A DNA stretch of 64,000 nt from Streptomyces sp. NBC_01235 (lineage in GTDB: Bacteria > Actinomycetota > Actinomycetes > Streptomycetales > Streptomycetaceae), in NCBI RefSeq assembly GCF_035989285.1, contig NZ_CP108513.1, forward strand, positions 3,968,001-4,032,000, written 5' to 3'. Every line of letters begins with the position of its first letter. Positions within the stretch are counted from its first letter, which is position 1. The notes below the pieces were generated by a model, which was not told where the DNA came from, searched no databases, and saw only the letters and a program-made list of their open reading frames with translations. The translations under genes were made by a program, and so were the position numbers. Shown in pieces: positions 1 through 8,349 of the stretch.

Positions 1-531
1 CGTCCTCTTCGACCAGATCATTTCCAGTCGACCTTCCCCCAGGCTCCCCCACTCAAGGAGCTTCGCGACGACGTCCTGCGGATCAGGCACGCCCTGGACG
101 TCGACCTGCCCGACATCCATCGCCTCGACCGGGAAGCCTTCCCCGGTGCCGCCTACCCCTACTTCGCGCTGCGTCAGTTCTTCGACGTGTTCGACGACTT
201 CCTGCTCGTCGCCGAGGACATGGAAGACCGCATCCTCGTGGGATACATCCTGGCCTGCCCGAAACCGGACGGAGACTCCTGCTGGCTCCACAGCCTCGGT
301 GTCACCGAAAGCCTGCGCGGGCGCGGCCTGGGCCGTCGACTCGTCGTCGAGGTCCTGAAGCTGCTGCTGGCCGAAGGTTTCCGCGAGGCCCGCCTGACGG
401 TGCACCCTGGTAACGCCACGGCTCTGCGCTTGTACGAGTCCTTCGGGTTCACCCCCGATTCCGACGCCCCGCGCCCGGACTACTACGGCCCCGGCGAAAT
501 CCGCATGACCATGACCCTGCGCCTCCGCTGA
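1..531 (+). CDS. GNAT family N-acetyltransferase, 5' end cut by window edge
   Basis: The frame is open from the first base and stops at 529-531; no ATG or GTG start lies in frame before 187. The residues encoded upstream of 187 (AFPGAAYPYFALRQFFDVFD) look like a normal GNAT N-terminus, so the gene probably starts before the window. The acetyl-CoA loop is visible as SLRGRGLGRRLV, followed by the late strand and helix LTVHPGNATALRLYESFGF typical of GNAT enzymes. The acceptor substrate cannot be told from sequence. About 165 bp separate it from the next gene, so it may be a neighbour rather than part of the following cassette. Confidence 0.85.
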   Translation, partial: RPLRPDHFQSTFPQAPPLKELRDDVLRIRHALDVDLPDIHRLDREAFPGAAYPYFALRQFFDVFDDFLLVAEDMEDRILVGYILACPKPDGDSCWLHSLGVTESLRGRGLGRRLVVEVLKLLLAEGFREARLTVHPGNATALRLYESFGFTPDSDAPRPDYYGPGEIRMTMTLRLR

Positions 532-697
532 CACTCCGCCACGCAGGTGCCCGGTTGGCATGAAGAGCCCCGGCGCAGGGAAGGCAGCTTGCGTCAAGCG
601 ATCCGGCACTGCCGCTCATTGCGTGGCCGGCCGTCTTCGACAGGGGGAGCAGAACGGCGCGTGGCTCGCATGCGCCCAGAGGGGGAGACGCGGATCC

Positions 698-3600
698 ATG
701 ACGCAAGGGACCTTGGAAGGATTACCCGGGCTCGCTCCTCAACCGGGCGGAGCGGTCGCACTGACGTCCTGGCAGAGTGCCGCCGGTGCGACACGGATCG
801 CCTCCGCAGGCGACGACGGCACCGTACGGATCTGGGACGGTGAGAACGGCGCCCCGGTCGGCGGTCCGCTGACGGGCCACAACGCGGGACTCTGGGCGCT
901 GACCTCGTGGCAGGTCCGAGGCGGGTCGACTCGGCTCGCTTCAGGCGGGGACGACGGGACCGTACGCATCTGGGACCCGGAGTCGGGCACAGAGATCGGC
1001 GAGCCGTTACGGGGACACGACGCGGGCGTGTGGGCGCTGACCTCGTGGCAGACCGCCGACGGATCCGCTCGCATCGCGTCCGCGGGCGAGGACAACACCA
1101 TCCGGATCTGGGACGCGACGACCGGCGCCCCCGTCGGCTCCCCGTTGACCGGGCACGACGCGGGTATCTGGGCACTGACCTCGTGGCAGGCCGCCGACGG
1201 ATCGGCTCGCATCGCGTCCGCGGGCGACGACGGGACCGTACGGATCTGGGACGCGACGACGGGAACGGCCATCGCTCAGCCTCTGACCGGCCACGAGGGT
1301 CGCGTCCTGGCGGTGACATCCTGGGTGGGCGACGGAGAGACGGTCAGGATCGCGTCCGGCGGCGCCGACGGATACCTTCGCATCTGGGACGACGAGGGAA
1401 GCCTGCTGCTCACCACTCGCCCGGCCGGCACCTGGGTCATGGCACTGACCTCATGGTGCGCACCCGACAGAACGGTCCGCATCGCCTCGGCCCACTACGA
1501 CAGGACGGTGCGCCTCTGGGACGCCGGCACCGGCGATCAGGTCCACTCCCCGCTCCTCGGCCATCGCGCCGGGGTGATGGCCCTGACAAGTTGGAGTCGG
1601 CCCGCCGGCACGCCGCGTTTCGCGTCCGCGAGCGACGACGGCACGATACGCATCTGGGACGCGGAGTCCGCCGGCCCGGTGGGCGAACCCCTCGACGGGC
1701 ACACCGCCTCGATCCAGGCGCTCACCAGCTGGTTCGGCCACGACGGCGGTGCGCGCATCGTCTCCGGTCACGCCGACGGTCTGCTGCACATCTGGGACGC
1801 CGACACCGGTGCACCCAGGAGGGAGGCGGTGGACGCCCACACGGGGTGGATCAGGGCGCTCACCCACTGGATCACCCCGGACGGCAGGGGGTGCATCGCA
1901 TCCGCCAGTTATGACGGCACGATCCGGTACACGGACGCCGAAACGGGAAGCGCCGTGGGCGCACCTCCGCCCATGCAGCCGGGCGGTGTCCTGTCCTTGG
2001 CCACCTGGTCGGGCCCGGGCGGAACCCGGCTGATCGCCACCGGCGCCTACGACGGCACCATCCGTGTCTGGAACATCGAGACCGGTGACCAGTGCGGTCC
2101 CGACCTGACCGGACACAGCGCCGAGGTACAGGCGTTGGCCCACTTCAAGGGACCCAATGGCCAGGACTGGCTCGGATCGGCGAGCGACGACGGCACGGTC
2201 CGCGTGTGGAACGTCGAGGAGGGGACACAGGTCGGCGCCCCACTCGTCGGGCACGTCGGCGGGGTGCTCGCCGTCACCGCCTGGACATCGGACGACGGCA
2301 CCGCGGGGCTGGCCTCCGCCGGGTACGACGGCACGGTCCGCCTGTGGGATCCCTGGACCCAGACGGCACGTGGTGCTCTCCTGACCGGACACTCGGGTCG
2401 GATCCGGGCCCTGACCTCATGGACACTCCCGGACGGGACGTGCCGAGTCGCCTCCGCGGGCTTCGACGCCGTGGTGCGGGTGTGGGACCCGGCAACGGGG
2501 ACCCAGGCAGGTGTGCCGCTCGTCGGACACACCCTGATGGTGTGGTCGTTGACCTGCTGGCAGGATCACGCCGGCACCTGCCGGCTCGTGTCTGCGGGCT
2601 ACGACGGCGCGATTCGTATGTGGGACCCGGAACTCGGGCTGGCCATCCGCACCATCGAAGCCGGTCCGGTCACCCTCTGGGGTCTGTCCGACGCCCCCGC
2701 CGCATCGGATCTGCTCGACCGGGACACCCTTGCCCAGGCGATCGCCGACCAGATCATCCGCCCCGAAACCGCGGGCGACGCCGACGAGGCGGGCCCGACC
2801 GTGGTCACCGTGGAAGGACCGTGGGGCTGCGGCAAGAGCACCCTGATGCGACTGGTGCAGAACAAGCTCGACGAACGGGCCACCGCAAGGCCACAGACTG
2901 CGGCAGCCCGCCCCCGGCGCCTCACGGTCCGGGAGGCCGTCCGCCAACTCGACGGCAAGGGGACCCCGCCCCGCCCCCGCCGACGAGCCGACTCGCCACC
3001 ACCCAGCAGGATCGTGACCGCCTGGTTCAACCCTTGGGCCCACCAGTCCGGAGAACAGCTCTGGGCGGGCCTGACCGACGCCATCATCCAGGCCGCCTCC
3101 CAGGTGCTGTGTCCGACGGAGGAGGCCTGGCACAGGTACTGGTTCAGCCGCAACATCAGGCGCATCGAGCGGTTCGCCCTGCGCCGCTCCATCTGGCGCC
3201 GACTACTGTCACCCGTCCTCGGCGTCGGAGTCGGCGCCGTCGTCATCCAGTTGGCCGCAGCCGTGGGCGGCAATACGACCACCGTCGAGACGCTGGGCCT
3301 GGACATGACACCCGAGACGCTGTTGCTGGGCCTGTCCGCGGCACTGTTCACCATCGGAATCGCCCATACGGTGCTGCGCTATTGGTGGGGCAGGGCAACG
3401 GACTTCCTCCCCGCCGCGCTCTTCTCCGGCCCGCTGCTCGGCTCCGCCACGGACGACGGCACCGGCGCGGGAGAGACGGCGTACAGCTTCTACGACCCGC
3501 TGCTGCGTGCGAGGGCAGGTTCGCTGTATCTGCATCAGCACGACGTCGGGGACGTACTGGCGGACCTGACGGCGTCCGGTCACAGCCTCGTGGTCTTCGT

Positions 3601-4525
3601 GGACGACCTCGACCGCTGCCATGCCAGCACCACGGCCGAGGTCTTCGAGGCCGTCAATCTGTTCCTCTCGGGCTTCACTCACCGCGGTGACCTGAAGGCC
3701 CGTTTCGTCATCGGTCTGGACCCCGCCGTCGTGGCGGCCCATCTTGATCACATACATGTCGTCCTCACCCTCGACGACACCGTGCTGCAGGGCGACGATG
3801 CGACCCCGGGCTGGGCCTTTCTGCGCAAGCTCGTCCAACTGCCCGTCACCCTGCCTCAGATAAGCGAGGAGGGAATCGGTCGCTTCGTCGACGTCGTCAC
3901 TGCGGGCGCCTCCGCCGTGACGCGGATCCCGTCCACCAGGGATCCCAGGGCACGGACACCACGCCTCACAGCTCCGGCAGGCATCGGGCCCACGCCCCCG
4001 TCGGCCACCGGCCCCGTACCGCCCGGCGGTCACGGGAGCGGCGTTCCTCACCTCACGACGGCGTTTCCGCCTTCGCCCGTCCAGACCATCCCGTGGCGAG
4101 CGATGCAGAGCCACCCCCAGATCCGCGACTTCATCGCCGAGCGTCTCGCCGCCCGGACCGATCGGTCCATCCGGGAGGCGAAGCGCCAGCTCAACGTGTG
4201 GCAGTTGTACGAGAGGGCCTTGGCGGTGACGCATCCGCTCACCCGCCCGGCCGAGGCGATGGAGCGCAGCCGGAAGCTGATCGTCCTCGCGGAGATCATC
4301 ACGCGCTGGCCGGCCCTGCAGGGCAACCTCTACCGCAACGTGCCGGGCGCCCGAGGAATCGATCTGCTGGCGAACGCCGTGAACGACGACGCGTCGTGGG
4401 CAACCGCCGTCACCACGGTGGGCCTCGCGGCGCCGGTACATGCCCACGCGATCGAGGAGTTGAGGCAATTGCTGAGAGAGTGCGACGGCAGGGCGGTCGC
4501 GGCGATGGCGAGGCTGGTGCTGTGA
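698..4525 (+). CDS. WD40 double propeller fused to KAP-family P-loop NTPase
   Basis: This is a 1275-residue protein. I chose ATG 698 because a GGGGGAG ribosome site lies 10 bases upstream; the longer frame from 560 has no such site and begins with unlike sequence. Residues about 15-660 hold 14 WD-type repeats with a period near 46 residues, each with a core like SAGDDGTVRIWD, enough for two seven-bladed propellers. The C-terminal half is a KAP-type NTPase: Walker A GPWGCGKST at 707-715, Walker B VFVDDLDRC ending at 974, and two hydrophobic segments (about residues 840-905) inserted between them, as in KAP ATPases that associate with membranes. A putative sensor-effector architecture is inferred. 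Many WD40-NTPase fusions place the repeats after the NTPase; here they come first. Its stop overlaps the start of the methyltransferase gene by 4 bases. Confidence 0.88.
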   Translation: MTQGTLEGLPGLAPQPGGAVALTSWQSAAGATRIASAGDDGTVRIWDGENGAPVGGPLTGHNAGLWALTSWQVRGGSTRLASGGDDGTVRIWDPESGTEIGEPLRGHDAGVWALTSWQTADGSARIASAGEDNTIRIWDATTGAPVGSPLTGHDAGIWALTSWQAADGSARIASAGDDGTVRIWDATTGTAIAQPLTGHEGRVLAVTSWVGDGETVRIASGGADGYLRIWDDEGSLLLTTRPAGTWVMALTSWCAPDRTVRIASAHYDRTVRLWDAGTGDQVHSPLLGHRAGVMALTSWSRPAGTPRFASASDDGTIRIWDAESAGPVGEPLDGHTASIQALTSWFGHDGGARIVSGHADGLLHIWDADTGAPRREAVDAHTGWIRALTHWITPDGRGCIASASYDGTIRYTDAETGSAVGAPPPMQPGGVLSLATWSGPGGTRLIATGAYDGTIRVWNIETGDQCGPDLTGHSAEVQALAHFKGPNGQDWLGSASDDGTVRVWNVEEGTQVGAPLVGHVGGVLAVTAWTSDDGTAGLASAGYDGTVRLWDPWTQTARGALLTGHSGRIRALTSWTLPDGTCRVASAGFDAVVRVWDPATGTQAGVPLVGHTLMVWSLTCWQDHAGTCRLVSAGYDGAIRMWDPELGLAIRTIEAGPVTLWGLSDAPAASDLLDRDTLAQAIADQIIRPETAGDADEAGPTVVTVEGPWGCGKSTLMRLVQNKLDERATARPQTAAARPRRLTVREAVRQLDGKGTPPRPRRRADSPPPSRIVTAWFNPWAHQSGEQLWAGLTDAIIQAASQVLCPTEEAWHRYWFSRNIRRIERFALRRSIWRRLLSPVLGVGVGAVVIQLAAAVGGNTTTVETLGLDMTPETLLLGLSAALFTIGIAHTVLRYWWGRATDFLPAALFSGPLLGSATDDGTGAGETAYSFYDPLLRARAGSLYLHQHDVGDVLADLTASGHSLVVFVDDLDRCHASTTAEVFEAVNLFLSGFTHRGDLKARFVIGLDPAVVAAHLDHIHVVLTLDDTVLQGDDATPGWAFLRKLVQLPVTLPQISEEGIGRFVDVVTAGASAVTRIPSTRDPRARTPRLTAPAGIGPTPPSATGPVPPGGHGSGVPHLTTAFPPSPVQTIPWRAMQSHPQIRDFIAERLAARTDRSIREAKRQLNVWQLYERALAVTHPLTRPAEAMERSRKLIVLAEIITRWPALQGNLYRNVPGARGIDLLANAVNDDASWATAVTTVGLAAPVHAHAIEELRQLLRECDGRAVAAMARLVL
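901..1314 (+). repeat. 138-bp direct repeats encoding WD40 units
   Basis: Three successive units begin with the same 13-base word (GACCTCGTGGCAG) at 901, 1039 and 1177, exactly 138 bp (46 codons) apart. The first 85 or so bases of the second and third units are nearly identical, including silent positions. This suggests recent duplication or gene conversion within the propeller. The other WD units in the gene have diverged more. Confidence 0.8.
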
Positions 4526-5484
4526 TACCGAACGCCTCCGACGGTCTCGTCGCCTTCCACCCCTACAGCCGTCCCGGAACCCTGCAGGAGTACCTGCCTG
4601 ATCCGACCCGGCCGGTGGAACGCTGGTACAACAGGCCGAACTCGGGAAACGTCACCACGGCGGCGGAAACCATCCTCAACCTCTGCGGAGACCCCCCGAC
4701 CGCGGTTGTCGATCCCTTCTGTGGAGCAGGCTGCACGGCGGCTGTGGCGAGGGAGTTCGGCACACCGTTCTTCGGGATCGAGTGGGATCCGGTGCTGGCC
4801 TGCGTCTCCCACGCGAAGGCGACGGCCCACCGTCACCACGCTCGTCTGCTGCGACACACGCCCGAACTCACCTCCCCTGAGAGGCTGCTGGAATTCTGCA
4901 CCGGACTTGATCTCGACCATGAGCGCCCCACGGACGAGATGCACATGGCGTGCCTGGCGGTTGTGGTGTGTCTTGCCGGGGAAACGGGTGCGCCCACGCG
5001 GCTTCAGGACATCGAGGCGGATCTCGAAAAGCGGCCCATCGAGCCCGAGTCCGCCTCGAAGGGTCTCGTCCGGTGCGGTGACTGCACGGATCCCGGGACA
5101 TGGACAGGCATCCCAGTGGGGATGCGGGGAGCGGTTGTCTTCACATCGCCACCGTTCTACCGCACGGGACTTCCGCTGGAGGTGTCAGCCGACCTGCGTG
5201 CGGCGGCTTCCCTCCTGTTTCCCCGTCACACGCCTCAAGCCCCGGCGCCAACCAAGGCTTCGTACGCGGACAATGTCATCGGCATGCTCCGCGCGCTCAC
5301 CCGGCATCTACAAAGCGGGTGGGTCCTCATGGAACACGAGCCCGGCGATGCCACCCCCGAGGGCCTGCAGGCCGTCGCCGAACGGATCGGCGAGGAGACC
5401 GACTACCGCGCCCATCGTGTACTCACCACCAAGACGTTCTCGAAAGCCGGACCTCTTTCCCTCATCCTGTGTGGCAGAGAATGA
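4522..5484 (+). CDS. SAM-dependent amino-methyltransferase-like protein (DNA or RNA)
   Basis: 320 residues from GTG 4522, which overlaps the upstream stop as GTGA. A SAM-binding motif DPFCGAG lies at 64-70 with FFGIEWDP downstream as the next strand. A catalytic motif TSPPFY lies at 208-213, like the (D/N/S/T)PP(Y/F/W) motif IV of N6-adenine and N4-cytosine methyltransferases; TSPPY-type motifs also occur in some RNA guanine N2-methyltransferases. About 135 residues separate the two motifs and could hold a target-recognition insertion. No restriction endonuclease gene is adjacent. The stop overlaps the start of the PLP-enzyme gene (ATGA), so the first three genes of the cassette are likely translationally coupled. 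Target nucleic acid is unknown. Confidence 0.8.
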   Translation: MIPNASDGLVAFHPYSRPGTLQEYLPDPTRPVERWYNRPNSGNVTTAAETILNLCGDPPTAVVDPFCGAGCTAAVAREFGTPFFGIEWDPVLACVSHAKATAHRHHARLLRHTPELTSPERLLEFCTGLDLDHERPTDEMHMACLAVVVCLAGETGAPTRLQDIEADLEKRPIEPESASKGLVRCGDCTDPGTWTGIPVGMRGAVVFTSPPFYRTGLPLEVSADLRAAASLLFPRHTPQAPAPTKASYADNVIGMLRALTRHLQSGWVLMEHEPGDATPEGLQAVAERIGEETDYRAHRVLTTKTFSKAGPLSLILCGRE

Positions 5485-6656
5485 CTCATCCCCGCTTCAG
5501 AAACTCGACCGAGATCGAGAAATTTGCGCAGACCTACGCGAGGGACCTTGCCGACGGGCACGCCCGGCACAGCCTGCACCCGGACACAGTGGCCCGCCTG
5601 GGCAGTGTGCTCAGCAAGGCTTTCGACATCACCACGATGCGCGCGGGCCATCAGCAGGCCGTCGAAGACGACTTCCTTGATCTGCTCACCGCGCGGACCG
5701 GAGAGACCTACCCTCGCAGCCGGACCCGCTTTCTCTATTCGGCCTCCGTGGCCATTGACGTCATGGCCAAGTTCTTCCGCGGCGACCACGGCACCAAGCT
5801 CGGCGTGATCACACCGACATTCGATAACATTCCGGCGCTGCTGCAGATGTCCTGTGACAATGTCCTCCCCATACCCGAAGCCCGTCTGCTGCCACGCGCC
5901 GACCTCGACTACCTGGACCATTCCGGCGTCAACGCCCTGCTGATCGTGAACCCCAACAATCCGACCGGCCGTCACCTGGCCCGGAACGAGCTGTGCGAGT
6001 TACTGAACTGGGCCGCGACACGGCGGGTCGTCGTGGTTTTCGATCTATCGTTCCGAATGCTCGAGGAGACCACGTGTCTACCCGTCCTCGACCTCGCGGA
6101 CGAGGTCGGCGCGCCCGTGGCCACCATCGACGACACGGGCAAGGTCATCTCCATGCACGACACCAAAGTGAGCGTGCTCTCCTTCAGCGAGGCACTGGCC
6201 CCTCGCCTCACCGAGATCGTCAGCCAGTACCTCCTCAACGTGTCCGCCGTCAACATAGCCCTGCTGTCCGCTGCCCTGGACTCCACCGCCAGCGGTCACG
6301 ACGAGGTTGCCGCGGCCCGCGCCTTGGCCCGGTCGAACCGGCAGCACCTGCGGGCTCGGCTGTCCGAAATTCCACTCCCGGCCAGCCCCTTCTGCCTGAG
6401 CGGCGAAGCGTCGGGGCCGGGAGCCTCGATGAGCGTGGAGTGGCTGAACTTCGCCGAGCTCGCCGACCCCCTGCTCGCCGCCTGCCGCTCCCGCGGGCTG
6501 GAGCTGCTCCCCGGCAATTCGTTCTTCTGGGAATCGCACAAGACTCCCGCCGAGTCGCGCGACTGGATCAGGGTCGCCCTTCTCAGGGATCCACACCAGT
6601 TCCACAGCGCATGTGATGCCCTGATCGACGCTCTCGTCGGTCTGCGTCCGGCCTAA
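5481..6656 (+). CDS. Fold-type I PLP-dependent aminotransferase-like enzyme
   Basis: 391 residues from ATG 5481, overlapping the previous stop by 4 bases. Class I/II aminotransferase landmarks are present: NPNNPTG at 157-163, Asp188 in FDLSF that would pair with the pyridine nitrogen, a candidate Schiff-base Lys229 in SMHDTKVSV, and Arg364 in DWIRVALLR for a substrate carboxylate. The Lys context is not the usual SxSK, so the enzyme is probably a divergent subfamily. The substrate is not predictable. Tight coupling to the methyltransferase gene implies a joint role in a small-molecule or modification pathway; this is inference. Confidence 0.8.
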   Translation: MTHPRFRNSTEIEKFAQTYARDLADGHARHSLHPDTVARLGSVLSKAFDITTMRAGHQQAVEDDFLDLLTARTGETYPRSRTRFLYSASVAIDVMAKFFRGDHGTKLGVITPTFDNIPALLQMSCDNVLPIPEARLLPRADLDYLDHSGVNALLIVNPNNPTGRHLARNELCELLNWAATRRVVVVFDLSFRMLEETTCLPVLDLADEVGAPVATIDDTGKVISMHDTKVSVLSFSEALAPRLTEIVSQYLLNVSAVNIALLSAALDSTASGHDEVAAARALARSNRQHLRARLSEIPLPASPFCLSGEASGPGASMSVEWLNFAELADPLLAACRSRGLELLPGNSFFWESHKTPAESRDWIRVALLRDPHQFHSACDALIDALVGLRPA

Positions 6657-6678
6657 TCCGTCGGGAGGACCCGAAACC

Positions 6679-7683
6679 GTGGCCCACAAGGGAATTGTCG
6701 CGGTGAGCGGCAGCAATCTGGTACCGGAGGGCGTCCTCTCGTATGTGCGAAGCCGCGGTTACGAGACGCGTCATGTGCCGCACGACCATTTCTCACCCAC
6801 AGAACTGGATCATCTACTGGACGGTGCGCGCGGATACCTCATAGGTGGCTACGAGTCGGCGAACGAGGAGAACTTCGAGCGCGCCACAGAGCTGGAAGTC
6901 GCAGCGTTCGTCGGCACCGACTACCAGGCCAACGTCGGCGGTTGGAAACGGGCGCACAGCCTGGGCATCGCCGTCGTCCACGCGGCAGGGGCCAATGCCG
7001 ATTCCGTGGCCGAACTGACCGTATCCCTGATACTCGCCATGTCCCGCTCCCTCTGTTCGAGTCCCCTCACACCACAGTCAGTGGAAACGGAACAGCCACC
7101 GGCCGGAACCGAACTCCATGGAAAGCGCCTCGGCATTCTGGGCCTCGGCCGCATCGGTGGGCGAGTCGCCCGAGCGGCGTCGCTGGGCCTGGGAATGGAC
7201 GTCGTCTACCACGCTCCTGAGCGGAACATCTCTGCCGAGCTTCAACTGGGCGTCGGGTACTGCCCCAGAGAGGAGCTCTTCCGAACCAGTGACGTCATCA
7301 GCCTGCATCGACCGGGGCCCCTGCCAGGGGAGACCCCTGACGTCGGGCGCCGGGAACTCGAACTGGTCCGCACATCATGTGTTCTGATCAACGCTGCTCA
7401 TCCCGGGCTGGTGGACCTGGACGCGCTGCTGTGGGCCGCGCGGGAGAAGTCCGTGCGCTGCGCCTTCGACGGAGTGGCCGTCGGCCACGCGTGGAAGCCC
7501 CTGTTGCACCTCGGCACCGACCGGTTCCTCGCTCTTCCGGCAATGGGTTACCACACCTCCGAAGCCAATCTTCGAGCGAGCCGGTGGGCGGCGGAAGCGC
7601 TGTGCGATGTACTGGACGGCGGAAGCCATCGCCTTGTCAGCAACCCGAACTTCCGCACGGTACGCCGAGCCGTTCGAGGGTAG
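6679..7683 (+). CDS. D-2-hydroxyacid dehydrogenase-like NAD-binding protein, catalytic triad apparently lost
   Basis: 334 residues from GTG 6679, 22 bp after the previous gene, with GGGAGGAC upstream as ribosome site. The fold is that of D-isomer 2-hydroxyacid dehydrogenases: GLGRIGG begins at 155 for NAD(P), and the usual NAxxGLVDxxAL segment is present at 238 onward. The family's catalytic Arg is His241 (NAAHPGLVD in place of the usual ARGGLVD). The catalytic Glu region reads FDGVAVGHAW with no acidic residue at the expected place. The TPH motif that carries the catalytic His reads LPA (Ala288); His292 lies four residues later. It may be a pseudoenzyme or catalyse a different reaction. It is the last gene of the cassette; 120 bp follow before the next gene. 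Confidence 0.8.
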   Translation: MAHKGIVAVSGSNLVPEGVLSYVRSRGYETRHVPHDHFSPTELDHLLDGARGYLIGGYESANEENFERATELEVAAFVGTDYQANVGGWKRAHSLGIAVVHAAGANADSVAELTVSLILAMSRSLCSSPLTPQSVETEQPPAGTELHGKRLGILGLGRIGGRVARAASLGLGMDVVYHAPERNISAELQLGVGYCPREELFRTSDVISLHRPGPLPGETPDVGRRELELVRTSCVLINAAHPGLVDLDALLWAAREKSVRCAFDGVAVGHAWKPLLHLGTDRFLALPAMGYHTSEANLRASRWAAEALCDVLDGGSHRLVSNPNFRTVRRAVRG

Positions 7684-7803
7684 ACGTCGGTCACTGCGGC
7701 GCCATACCTCCGTGCGGACCGCGTGGGCGCCGTCGAACACCTCGCCGAGACCGGGCAACCGATTCGGTCCAACCGGTGGTCTGGAGGGCGAGGAGGGTGC
7801 TTG

Positions 7804-8349
7804 ATGCAGGCCGAACAAGAGGACCGGTTCCAGGAGTTCGTCAGAGCGCGGTGGTCCCGGCTCGTGCGGACCGCGTATCTGCTCACGGGGGACGTCCACC
7901 ACGCGGAGGACCTGACGCAGACCGCGCTGGCCAAGGCGTACCGGTCGTGGCGGCGGATCTCGCGCAGCGACAACCCGGAGGCGTATGTCCGGCGGATGCT
8001 GGTCAGTTGCAACAGTGACCGGTTCCGCAAGCGGCGGGTCGCCGAGGCGCTGACGGCGGCGCCGCCGGAGCGGGCCGGGCGGGACGAGGGGCCGGGGCGG
8101 GTGGAGGAGCGTGGCTCCCTGCTGGCCGGGCTGGCCCAACTGCCGCCGAAGCAGCGGGCGGTGGTGGTGCTGCGGTACTGGGAGGACCTGTCCGAGGCGG
8201 AGGTGGCCGAGGTGCTCGGCTGCTCGCCCGGCACGGTCAAGAGCCAGGCGTCGAAGGGGCTGGCGAAGTTGCGTACGTATCCGGGCCTGGCCCCCGTCGG
8301 TCGCGCGGTGTCCGGTGGTCGGGGTCAGGGTCAGGGAGGCAGTCGGTGA
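7804..8349 (+). CDS. SigE-family ECF RNA polymerase sigma factor
   Basis: 181 residues. ATG 7804 is preferred over upstream in-frame starts because GAGGAGGG lies just upstream. Region 2 is visible (DVHHAEDLTQTALAKAYRSW, about 30-49), region 4 later (LPPKQRAVVVLRYWEDLSE and then EVLGCSPGTVKSQASKGLAK). It should direct RNA polymerase to a small regulon. The next gene starts within its stop codon (GTGA) and encodes a membrane protein, a common arrangement for a sigma factor and its controller. No cognate promoter could be identified here. Confidence 0.9.
   Translation: MQAEQEDRFQEFVRARWSRLVRTAYLLTGDVHHAEDLTQTALAKAYRSWRRISRSDNPEAYVRRMLVSCNSDRFRKRRVAEALTAAPPERAGRDEGPGRVEERGSLLAGLAQLPPKQRAVVVLRYWEDLSEAEVAEVLGCSPGTVKSQASKGLAKLRTYPGLAPVGRAVSGGRGQGQGGSR

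Noticed and set aside
560..697. Upstream extension of the WD40-KAP protein
   Set aside because: No ribosome site for the earlier ATG, and the residues are unlike the repeat domain; ATG 698 has a good site.
4522..7683. Reading the methyltransferase as part of a restriction-modification system
   Set aside because: No nuclease or specificity gene is adjacent, and the neighbours are metabolic-type enzymes.
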